Positions 53,336 through 64,000 of a stretch of 64,000 bases of DNA are shown here, piece after piece. Both the position numbers and the translations under genes were made by a program. Source of the DNA: Enoplosus armatus (lineage: Eukaryota; Chordata; Actinopteri; Centrarchiformes; Enoplosidae); NCBI RefSeq assembly GCF_043641665.1, contig NC_092194.1:19581798-19645797 (forward strand), given 5' to 3'. Under the pieces are notes generated by a model. It saw only the letters and a list, made by a program, of their open reading frames with translations, was not told where the DNA came from and did no database searches. Every line of letters starts with the position of its first letter. The stretch's first letter is position 1.

Positions 53336-56300
53336 CAGGAAGCTGAGTAGAGTCCAGCTGATGTGGGGCTTTAAACATCTGTAATGGGGTTTCTTAACCT
53401 TTCCTGGCCTGTGACATTTTCAGGTCCCCAAATTCTTCCCTCCATCAATTAAAGATTCATCAGGTTTCAGCAGCACAGATGGAACTCCAAGAGTTCAACA
53501 CTAAACAACCACGTTTTAAAAATAGGAATTTATAACTTAAGTTGTTCATGATTCCATGCTGTTAAAGGTTTGTTTACGTCAGTAAAATGAGTAAAAACAG
53601 GTCTACAGGTCTTATTTTCCATCTAGTATGTACAGTATTAGTAAATATGTAATAATAGCTAACACAACGGTCAAAATCTATGACTGAGCCTTTAAAACTA
53701 ACCAGGTGACATCAAGAGAAACTCGTTGTGTTTCTGCAGTGTCGTGTCGGGCCTCCTCCACGTTTCACCACATTAGGTTTCAGATAAAAACATCATAATA
53801 CAAACAAACAAGACCATGAGTGATGTGAGCAGTTTGCTGCTGGCCTCAACACAACACACAGTCTGTTACGTTCTAACTGCGTTCTTCTTTTGGGTTGTGT
53901 TAGCTTACCTTATTATCATCGACATTTCTGTGGTGTTTGGCCTTCATCCTTCCTCTTGCTCTTTAAAAAGAGATCCATGTGGAGTGAAGCCAGCGTGGAG
54001 GAACAAGCAGCAACATCCTCTGTGAAGCTCAGAGAGCAAAAGCTGGCTGCAAATCTGACCATCTTCATGTAAAAAGAAAAATAAATGATTTGGAATCAGT
54101 TTGTTTTCTCTGCAGGAAGAAAAACATGATGCTAAAACACTCACTGCTAGTGGTAATATTATTAAAACAATACCAACTGCTGTTGAGGAAGAAGAGATAT
54201 GATCTTATCTGGCCATCAGTCAAAAACACTATCAGGAAAAATTATAGTTACATCACTAAATGGTGATAAATATCCTTAAATACTCACCACACGTCACATG
54301 ATTACAATAGGTGACACTTTAGGAGCTGCTGCTATCACCATGTTAGCATCGTGGAGCTCTTTTACACTGAAGGGGGAAAAAGGCAGAAAGCCAAATGAGA
54401 GCAGTGAAAACTTCTGCATCCCAAAAATGCCACAAAAGGAGGAAGAAGTTGGGAGAAACGTCCTGCCAGCGTTTCCCAAACCTCTCCTGTAAACCTCTTG
54501 TCATGCCTGTTTTATATCTCTCCAAAACAGCTGATTTAAAAGGATCAGCAGTCTGAAACACTCCAGGAGAGGGTCAGAGGAGTCTGGATAGCAACACAGA
54601 ACAGCTGAATATCAAGACCAATCACCTGCACGGTTAAAAAGGTGGCATTTTGATATTTAATCAAACATTTCAAGCGTTATTACCTGCTGCCAAACTGACA
54701 TTTAATCTGAGAAATTGATGGAACAGCGAATAAGTTAATGAATTCCTTCCAAAATGTGGAAAACGCTGACATATAGAGCCCATGGGTTCATTCTGTATGA
54801 ATGGCTTATCAATGGATATTAGAAAGGAGGCAAATGTATTGCATTACATCATATAAGCACATACTCAGAGTGGTGGTATTGAGTATCTGTAGCTGCAGAC
54901 AACCTCAGTCTACAAACACATGATTTAAACCAACATGGTGGACGGAAAATGGGGATTTGTTCCAGTTTCACTGTATGTTTCACAGTCAGCCACTTAGTTA
55001 ATTATTTGGGCCCAACAATGGGCTAATTTCTCTGAGCAGCAATCTGGAAAAAAAGAAAATACTAATAACATTTTGTACGAGCTGCAGTCTGGAGGGAACT
55101 TTTCCTTCTGCAACAGTAAAGAAGATGATTTTTAATTAAAGGCCAATATCAAACCAAAACTCAAAGTGTTAAACAGGATCAGAATTACTATTGTCGTTGG
55201 TGTTACATAACACATTTAGACATCCGTTGATGATCTTAGCAATACGTAAAAAAATGTGTTTCAAACTTCCTCCACCTCCAATATCAGGATATTACTGTGA
55301 AAGCTCATTTAACGACTGCGCCTTCTATGTGATATTATGATACATGTGTCTTTTGTGTTTTTCATTCATGAGATACGCTAGCTTAAAGCAACCGCAAAGG
55401 ACATTTTGGCCATCTTTGTTTATATAAGGATCAAATGAATGAATTAGGCTCATTGGATTACACCCTGTTACCCTGTTAGTACTTCTAAACTGTCACCAGG
55501 ATACGTCAGGCTAAAAGCCCATTAATAGCTGCAGAAGACACAACAGAGCTTTTACTGTGAAAATCCGATATCACATACTGAACCTGAAAGTGTCACTCAG
55601 GTTCCTAAACAAAGAATGTTCACCAGGGACAATGCACATGAATCAACACTTCAGTTCACACATCAATGTTAGCTAATGAGCTCATTTTCATCTGTGTGAA
55701 GAATATGGAAGAAAGTGATCACACACAGAAATGTCTCAGTCAGAAACTGGTGCAGTTATCCGCAGAAGAAGCCTTCGCCTCGTTGAAACGAGTCCGCAGG
55801 TATCAGCCGGCGGAGCCACGATGTTTGGGCTGAGAGCGTAGAAGAGCAGGTGATTTTGATGGAGAGGAGATTTGATTTTTAATCAATTTCATCTTTTGAT
55901 CATATTACATTATCTTCCTTAGTGAGTTGACCAGTTATGGTCATGGAATTATAAATGGTCATCAACTAAATGGACCTTGTGGTGAGATTGTTTTCGTCAG
56001 ATGCTATTTCCAAAGTCAAGAATGAACTTTTGATCTCAATTCTAAGCCGACATGGACGAGAAATCCTTAAAGTGCTTAGAGACATGCGATGACAACCAGA
56101 TAAACTCTATCTGCTGTGGAAGATCATGCCATATGATTGAAAGCTCCAGAATAGCTACTAAATGGGCCTTGTGGTGGGATTATTTGTGTGGTAGGATTTT
56201 AACGTTTTAGCTCCTCAAAAACAATTTATTCCTAGACAAATAATGCTGTCTTACGGCCATTTTGAGCTGGTACAAACATCTTGGATGATGTCTGTAATTT

Positions 56301-56847
56301 TAAGAAGACATCTGTTTTGGTTTTGAAGTGCCTCCTGCACATCTGCAGACAGGCTTTCCTTCCCAATATGGATTAACTGCAGATTATTTATGAGTGAAAG
56401 CCGTCAACGTAACAAGCACTGAGGGGAAAAACATCATCATAAGTCAGAATCTGACAGCTCAGTATACAGGATGAAGCGGGGGTGGATGGATCGCAGCAAC
56501 TCCTCTGAGAAATGTTTACTAATTGTGATAATGCGTCTAATGCTGTCAGCAAGACGTGAGAGAAAAAATGTCGGCGACAAGAAAACACAAATGCAGCATT
56601 TCCGAGAATTACATTTCACTGTGTAACCTTTGTTCAGCAAATTTGAAATACGACGGGGGACATTTTTTTTTTGTTACGGACGTTATTGCCCCTGACAGCT
56701 CTGCTGAAAAACAGGCCGAATCAGAAGCTGAGGAGAGATAATTATATTAGACTGTTTGATGAAAGCAATAAAGCCTAGATGACCTGAAAATGGGCAGATG
56801 CATGTAAAGTCTGCAAACAATCTGTGCTTACTCGGAATTACACTCAG
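53336..56847. other. Non-coding, no gene recognised
   Basis: AT-rich. A 72-codon minus-strand frame at 54,343-54,561 lacks supporting splice sites and no family is recognised. Nothing else. Confidence 0.45.
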
Positions 56848-56874
56848 AAGAGGAGGAGGAGGAGGAGGAGGAGG
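56848..56874. repeat. (GGA)n microsatellite
   Basis: About nine GGA/AGG units. Confidence 0.93.
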
Positions 56875-57067
56875 ACTGGTGGGGGGGTGGTTTCATAAAC
56901 AGCATCGCCATAATGTGAAGAAAAAATAAGACCCTCATTATCAGCCAACTGCTACAGAGCAGCAGTGTGCAGCCTGTCAAAATGATCAGGATGGATTTAG
57001 TCAAAGACTTGGAATCAAAGGGCAGCACCTAATCATCTGTTTACAGCGTATAGGAGCTCCTCAGGCG

Positions 57068-58040
57068 AGAGAAAACAAGGTCGGACAAGGTAGTGAAGAA
57101 AGAGAGAGGAGGAGAGCGCGAAAGCAAAAGGTGGGAGGTGGAGAAAAAGGAGAGAAAATTATGTAGAAGGCTGAAAGAAAGGAAGAGGAGAAGGAATATA
57201 TAGATGAGAGAGACGGGAAGGAGTGGAGTTGGGGAAGTGGGAGGCAAGAGGGAGGGGTAGAGGAGGGAGCAGCAACAGAGGAGAAAAAGAAAGCTACAGG
57301 GATTAAAATGAAAAGAGACGGTGGGTGAGAAAATAAGAAAAAAGAAAGCTGAGAGAAGAAAAGGAGGGATGGAGGGGTAGAAGACAGTAGCAGGGAAACA
57401 AGAGGTGTATATACAAATAACAGGAGAAGGGATTAAATAACAGAATGAAAGAAAGAAAGAAAGACAAGGTAGTCAGAGAGAGAGGACAAAGGGATATAGA
57501 GAGAAAGAGAAGGAGAGGGTGAGAGGAAAGGTGGAGGCAAGGGGAGAAAAAGGGGGAGGAAGGTAACGGGGTAAGAGATCTGAGGGATGGAAGGAGAGTG
57601 GGTGACAAAAAGAAAAAGCAACAGTTGGAAGAGAGGGAGGAAGAGGAGAAGCTGTAGGGGGAAGGAGAGGTGAGGGAGATGAACAGACATATAGAAAAGG
57701 ACGGAGAGGTGAGGAACAGATGGAAAAAATAAAGATAAACACAGATGGATGGGGTGAGTGGGAGAAGTGTGAGATGGGGTGAGAATAAAGCGAGAGCCAA
57801 GCACGGGGGAGGAAAGAGGGAGCGAAGAGTAAAAAGTGGAGAAAGTGAAAGAATAAGAGAAGGAGGGAAAGAGAGAGAGAGAGGAGAGGAGAGGAGAGGA
57901 AATAAGAGCTCAGAGGCAAAAGAGAAAGATGAGGAGTGAAAGGAGGAGAAGAGAGTGGGAGAGGGAAACAAAAAGAGACGTGGAGTGAGGGAGAGGTGGG
58001 AGAAGGAGGGAGATTAAAGGGAGAGAAAGAATGAAAGAGA
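57068..58040. repeat. About 1-kb purine-rich (GA) tract
   Basis: For about 970 bp the plus strand is almost only A and G, broken by single T or C bases. It includes GAAA, GGAGA and GAGA sub-patterns but no fixed unit. It can form triplex DNA. The long minus-strand frames (57,303-57,971; 57,473-58,153) give Ser/Leu/Pro/Phe-rich text because of the composition and are not genes. Confidence 0.9.
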
Positions 58041-61039
58041 GATGCGGGATGACTGGTGATGAATAATTGCTGGTGAGAACACAGCGGCTCACCGACACTC
58101 AGCCTCTCCTGCCGCCGCTTAGCTGGAGGGCTCGGAAACATCAACAGCGGCATTAAAAATAGCAGCGATTATTTGAAAACAAGCCGGGGGAAAAGTGTAT
58201 TTACAGATAATAATTCTCAACATTTGTTTCATCCTACTCGGAGCTGCAGACGGGCGTGGTGTGTGACAATGTGACGATTCCAACATGTGGGGGGGGGAAA
58301 CTGTTGGTTTTTCATTTGTAATCCAGACTGAGGCATCGTGACACCCCCAGAGCAGACCGACATGCCCTGATGTCTCCTGAGGATGATCTCTAAAGATCTC
58401 TGTGACCCCCCCAGGAACAATGAATTGGCGTAGATGTTCGTTAGCCTCATAGAAACACGACTGTCAACACGTTTCAATCCCACTGTCACTGATTTCTGTG
58501 GGGGGGGGGGCGAGCGATTCGATTTTCCCTAACTAATCACTAGAGACCAACGTATCCACCTGAATCTTGACAACAGCATTGATTGGCTAACCGTTAGACC
58601 CCCTGCGGCACTCATTGGATCAATAGCTTTTCAACCAACAAACCGCTGTTTTTAGTGACCTTTGACCTTTTACTGTAGTACCACCGTCAAAAATGCAATT
58701 ATCAGATTGCCTTGTGAACAGTTTTGTTCCCTTTATGAACCATTTTCATGTATCTCATAGTTTCCTCTGCTGCCAAACTCCAATCCAAATAAAAGTTTCT
58801 TAAGGACATTTATGAATTTGATTTTAAAGACTCCCTGAGCTCGAACACCACGGCCTCTAGGGGCTGCTAACACGGCTTGTTTTTGTAGTTACAGCATCAA
58901 AGAAAAGCTTTTTTAAATTTGAGTGCACTTACTTGAAAGACATCTTACCAGAAACCTCTGCCACTCCGGGCCGATTCAAACAAGCACGGCAGTTTGTTTG
59001 AAACGGGGTGAAAGGTAGTTATGAGACAAAACAGCGATGTGGATTTTCACATTTAATAATAGACAAAAATGTTCTGTCATTCTTTTATGTACATCAGTAA
59101 TAACATGTTCAGTAAGCTATTATCCTCAAGTTTTACACGTAGTTTCATCAGCTTCTAGTAATGCTTGTTCATCTTTACACTGCTGTCTTACATACAAAAT
59201 ATGCCATGTACTGCAGTCACATTTATAAAAGCCTGGAGAGGTTCGCCATAAATGATTTTTTAAAACCATTCAACAAATGTCATTCACAATACTTTCTCAT
59301 TATTTACAAAAAAACAGCAACTGCTAAATTATACATATTAACAAACTATTCCTCAGTATATATAATGCCGCTATACAAATAGAGACAGAAAGAAAGAAAG
59401 AGGGTAATGCCTGATTTTACAATGACCTTATTCTGATGCTTTAAACTGTGTATTCAAGCATTTTAAATACATATTAATGCTGCCAGTGTTTGAGAAAACT
59501 CTACTGTGAATATTAGGGAGATTTCCAGTAACTAATCACGCTTTATAAATATGTATTTGCTGTACATTGCTATCGGTTAATACAGAGATTAATAAGCTGA
59601 AATAAGGCCACTGTAATGTTAAAGTGTTACCCGATAAAGTTTGAGGCTTGGAAAGCGGGGTGAGATAGAGGGAGTTGCTCATCTCTTTAAATCGAAACTA
59701 ATTTGACAGGTATTTCATGGGTACGGGGGCAGACAGCGTACAGGGTTCCTACACAGTTCCCTTTGCAGACGTCCGCACTCCCTCTCAGATATTTTGAGCC
59801 GCTCGGGGGCCACTTCACACTCCGGCAGCTCAAAGCGGTGGCCAGAGGTAATCGTCTGGAAAATCTGAACTTTAGGACCCAGGAATCCTGTAACGCAACA
59901 TCAGTACAGCGCACACAGTAAAGTCCGTGTTAACCAACAGGGCTGAGCTTTGATGCGTTAGACCAAAGGGAAGAAGCCAAAAGATTTAACCTTCTCGGAG
60001 GTTTGTGTTGTGCTCTTTAGTTTGGATGCGTCACTTCCATGAGGTCTTAGTTAGGAAGGCTGGGACACTCCTCTCCATTGCAACTATAACTTGTGATTCA
60101 GGAAAAAAAAAAAAAAACCTCCAGCCACAGCCACACAGCACCTATTTAAAACAAGGCTGAAGGTACGAACAGGAACGTAGGAGTAAAACTGAACTCCTCA
60201 GAGATTTAGTTTGAAGCCACAACATGGGGAGATGCTAACAGCTAAAGCGGACTAAACCCGGCCCGAGGAAGGACAGCAATTAATGCGTCCAGTTTGGGAG
60301 GAGCGTTGCTGGGAATGTGCTGAGGACACCAAACCAATGTGGGCTTCGTATAAAAAAAACAAACATATATCTATCTGTACCAAGGTTAACGTGACAGATT
60401 ATCATAGATTTTAGGTCACCTTGTCCAGCCCTACCACAGAGGTCTGATTTAGTCCCACCCTAACAGCTGTAACTAAACTAAAAGGACAGTGAGGGAGATG
60501 TCAATCAAGCACCGCCTGTGGACACCCACACACCTGAACAGCCAAGTTTAATCAGCCAAAAAATGAATGAAAACGCTTCCCTGGGTGGACCAGGGAGGAA
60601 AGTCTCCAATAACTGTTGAAAATGCGAATATATTCTAAATATTCCTAATCACTTTTGATGCTTTGAGACGCTGCAGACCTGTGTAGGAACCCAGTGTGAG
60701 GCTGCTGACTGCAGATTTGGGTCAAATAGCATTTACAGATAATAGAGTTTGTTTTTCATCACTTTGCATCATCATATTGCAATTTGAAATGGGTGAGACT
60801 GGCCACACAGGACGACCAAACATAATAAATAGTCTAGTTCGCCAAATAAGTGTTACATCAATCATAGCATAGAGGTAAAAACAAACATCTAAGAGTAGTT
60901 TGTAGACACTATCAGACCCAGGATCTGCTTGTCTGACCCATCGGGCAGAAACAGATCATGGTGTGCGAGGCTCTGGACAGGCCGCAGACCCTAACCCAGA
61001 CCTCACATTTTCTTTACAAGTACAAGCGTCTTTCTCAAC
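58041..61039. other. Non-coding, no gene recognised
   Basis: Holds short G runs (58,289-58,296, 58,500-58,510), an A run (60,101-60,117) and AT-rich sequence at 59,040-59,640 that could be an untranslated region of a gene outside the window, but there is no proof. No exon was found. Confidence 0.45.
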
Positions 61040-61049
61040 ACATCTTCAA

Positions 61050-61130
61050 CAAGACAGACCAGCTCTTACGTGGTCGGACCCGTGACCTTTCAGTTACTGT
61101 GCTGTCTGTGTTAACCACTGAACTTCCCCG
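61050..61130 (-). repeat. tRNA-derived SINE-like fragment
   Basis: On the minus strand: AAGTTCAGTGGTTAACAC (A-box-like, plus 61,110-61,124), then ACTGAAAGGTCACGGGTCCGACC (B-box-like, plus 61,072-61,087). The order and spacing fit the head of a tRNA-derived SINE. A C run (61,129-61,141) follows. Confidence 0.5.
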
Positions 61131-64000
61131 CCCCCCCCCCCGGGCCAGAGAGGAGCTGATGACAGCAGGCTGCTGGGACTTACAAAGTGCCTCCAGCGAG
61201 CTCCAGTTTACAGATTCAGCGTGGCTGCACAGGCGATTTTTTCATTTTACATTCATTTACAAAACAAAAAACACAATCTTCATTCTTTGTGAAATTATTA
61301 CTACAGTACATTTGAATCAGACGTAGAACAGATTCAGATCTGAGGAGTCTCTTTGCAAAATGAGATCTCTGCTTTGTGAGAAACTAAATCAAATTTGCAA
61401 CCGAAGACATTTGTACATTTTGTCACTGAATATTGGAGAATGCAATAAGTGTCTTTGTTTCAACAGGGAGCATCATGAACAGGTAGTGTTTTATAAATGG
61501 AGAGAGAGCAATGTGGAATTAAACATTTCACCTAAAGAAAATCTAATATATGAGATGTTGGCTGATCTCAGAGCTGCGCCTGTTAAAGTGAGTGTGCTGC
61601 TGATGCTGCAGAGGACTGAGGCCTAGTCCACGTGCACCTCAGGCATGAGTGACAGGAGCTCACCGCCCATTTGAGGATGGGTCTTGTGACATTGCAGGTT
61701 ATGTTTGCTCGCCTCTCTCTCGTCTCTCCATCAGCTCACGTTTTTACTCCAAATAGTTGTTGATTGCTGCTTTTGTTTTAAACTGCTTAGAGCACCAGAT
61801 GAGTGTTCGCTAAACATGGACGTCCTGTGAATTAAGCCCCGCCAATCTGCCAAGCAGGTTAAAACAAAAGGGAGGAAAAAGAAATGTAAAACTGTTTGAC
61901 CCAGAAACCTCACTGAAGTCTGTGTGAATTTCTGCCAAGGCTGAAGAATATTTCTGCCTTCCTAGAGCCATAAAATGTTGCCTCTATTGTAAAAGCACCT
62001 CCAAACGATGGTTGTTTACCTGCAAACAGAGCAGTAGTGTAGACAAACACAAAGTTATAAAAAAAAGTCTGCAAACCTTAGACGGGGAGGACAACCTGCC
62101 CCCCCTCACTCTGCTTTCAGGTGGACTGAAAGAGTGTTTAATAAAATGTCTTATGGAGCTCAGGAGGACTTTTTGTGGCAGGTTTTTCTTGCACTTTATA
62201 ATCAGGTGGAAAAACTCACCAACCACAGACCAAATTCCCTCACATTTAGATTATTTTCCACCACCAAGTCTCTGCAGAAGCGATAGAATAAACATCAAAA
62301 CCTAAACCAGGCATGATGACTAAAAAAAAAAGAAAGGTTGCTCCAGTGGAGAAAAGAGCAAAAAACACAATAAAGTGAAGTGCTTTGATTCCTCAATGCA
62401 AGAGTGAACAGAGCTGACTCCTTAACAGCGCGACGCTCGCTGGGGTCACTGAGTGGAGTTGTGAGCACATCCAAGCTTTCTATAATTATAGAATGTCAAC
62501 TTTGTTCATGCTTTCTGCTCTGACCTTTTCCCAGTGCTAAAAGTGTGCCCTTTAACCAGACGGTGAGCAGTTCTAGTTTGCCGAACAGGCGTGAGAGCCT
62601 GGAACTAAATACGACGCATTCTTTAGGGCATAATGCAAGTTATTAAATTGTTCTATTACTGTACTTCTCAGAGGGTGGGAAGTTAATAAGTTTGTGAGTC
62701 AGGAGGAGATGTATTTTCTATATCGGTGTACGCCTCTGCATTCAGTCAAAGACCTGCAGGTGTTGTAGTATCCAGCTTATATTCTGCAAAGGTGACCAAT
62801 ATGGACTAATTCAAGCCTGCTCTGATATTCAGTGTTTTTCATGCTGCGGTTTCCCCTAATTTTCCCAGTTGACAAAAAGAAGTGGACCAGTGATTTCAGA
62901 TAAGGCCCGTTGAAAAAACAGGTGAAGCAGATATAAAAGCAAGGAAAGATGTAGGAGCGGCTTCGAGCAACCTCACACATGGAGCAACAGGCAACAAGAT
63001 CATTTCAAGAGCCAATTTTAAAAAGAAAAGAAAAGCGATGAATGCTTTTCTTTCTCAACTTGTTTTTAGAATCAATATCCAAGTTCTCCCAAGAGATGTG
63101 GTCAATTCAAAAGTCCCATTTAATAAAAGGTGCAAATAAGGAACCAGCCGCTGACGCTCGCCCCTGTGGCTGCTCACTCTCTTAACGTACGTGTGCGCTT
63201 GATGTTCAGAGTTGTTGGCCCGCTGTCGTTTAAACGTTGGCATCAGTACTCCACTGTAGCTGCATCAATATGAACACAGTCGTCACTTCTGCAGGGGCTA
63301 ATTGGGCAGACGTAGATAGCTCAGGGACACGGAACAATCGCCATCGAGCGGCAGGGTTTCTGGCATTGAGGCGGGGAGAGATGCGTTGCATTTGGGGACA
63401 GGGGAGCAGCAATTAGAGCCTATGGATTTCCTGGGCAACGATCACAGAGGATGCTGAACCGTTGCCCCGGCCCGCCTCACGCAGATCAGCGTAATCACTT
63501 CAGTCAATCAGAGTCAGACGATCTATAGGAAGCCTGTTTCACATGAGCTGGAGGCGCAGCACTGCCAAAGGGACAATCGTTAAACACTGGAGGCTTTTTC
63601 TGTTTTGCTGTGTGTGTGAGAGCACTGGGTGTGCACCTGTGTGTGCAGAGCCATTGGCTTTCATTGCAACTGGAGGAGTAATTAGCTGGAAAGGTTTCAA
63701 TCTGCGCTGGCTTACAAACCAGCCAGCCAGCCAGCCAGCGTGGATGAGATGTTGCTGTGGTCTTGTTTTGTACTCGGCCACACAGCCAGAGAGGCTGGAA
63801 AGGCGCTTGGCTCGGCAGCCGGACGGCGACAGAGACAGAGAGAGACGGGCGGAGACAAAGCTCCAGACAGGCCACAGAGAAGACAGCAGCAGAAGACACA
63901 GAGGCCGATTAGAGATGTCACAGACTCTTTAGACGGGCTTTGGCTGCACGGCCGGCCTCCTACAGTGGATCCTCATTAAAGGAAGACTGAACATGCTGTT
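61131..64000. other. Non-coding, no gene recognised
   Basis: Unremarkable to about 63,200. From there the sequence is more GC-rich and has a short (CCAG)n repeat (63,719-63,738). Overlapping open frames on both strands at 63,500-63,980 are of similar length, and none shows a recognisable domain or a supported splice site. It could be a 5' exon or regulatory region of the next gene. Confidence 0.4.

Noticed and set aside
57303..58153. Minus-strand open frames of 222 and 226 codons
   Set aside because: They are the reading of a polypyrimidine strand (Ser, Leu, Pro, Phe repeats). Several overlapping frames are open at once, which is a composition effect and not coding.
63504..63979. Overlapping frames up to 131 codons on both strands near the end of the window
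   Set aside because: Both strands are open over a GC-rich stretch with no recognisable motif. It could be an exon of a gene outside the window, but I cannot support one.

Overview
The window reads as nuclear DNA of a teleost fish, probably a spiny-rayed (percomorph) species. It has exons split by GT-AG introns, long AT-rich non-coding stretches, CA/TA microsatellites, and fragments of interspersed repeats that I recognise as typical of fish genomes, including a Rex1-like LINE relic. Nothing in it is bacterial, viral or plasmid-like.

The one gene I identify securely is a GDNF-family receptor alpha gene on the + strand, most likely gfra4 in its long, three-domain form. Seven coding exons run from 22,914 (or 22,887) to the stop at 49,241-49,243. 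All junctions are GT-AG, every phase matches, and the exons sum to 412 residues plus stop. The order is cysteine-rich domain D1, a short linker exon, D2 (with its ERRRQTIVP ligand-contact loop), D3 over three exons, a Ser/Thr/Pro-rich stalk and a hydrophobic GPI-anchor signal. The signal-peptide exon was not found with confidence. The 3' UTR runs to about 50.8-51.3 kb. The product would sit on the outer leaflet of the plasma membrane, bind a persephin/GDNF-type ligand and signal through RET.

Layout: 1-22.9 kb is upstream DNA with repeats, a LINE relic (12.2-13.5 kb), a promoter-like segment near 19.1-19.4 kb and a possible enhancer with two POU octamers (19.85-20.46 kb). 22.9-49.2 kb is the gene. 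Its 12.1-kb sixth intron carries a degenerate ~150-bp tandem repeat, a LINE tail, a repeat with two CTCF-like motifs and an inverted-repeat element. 49.2-51.3 kb is the 3' UTR, with long G runs and a GT repeat.

At 52.2-53.3 kb on the - strand, tail-to-tail with gfra4, there is a possible unrecognised three-exon gene of about 190 residues whose splice phases fit. This is the best candidate for something undescribed, but it is a hypothesis. 57.07-58.04 kb is a roughly 1-kb purine-rich tract. The rest, to 64 kb, is non-coding as far as I can tell.
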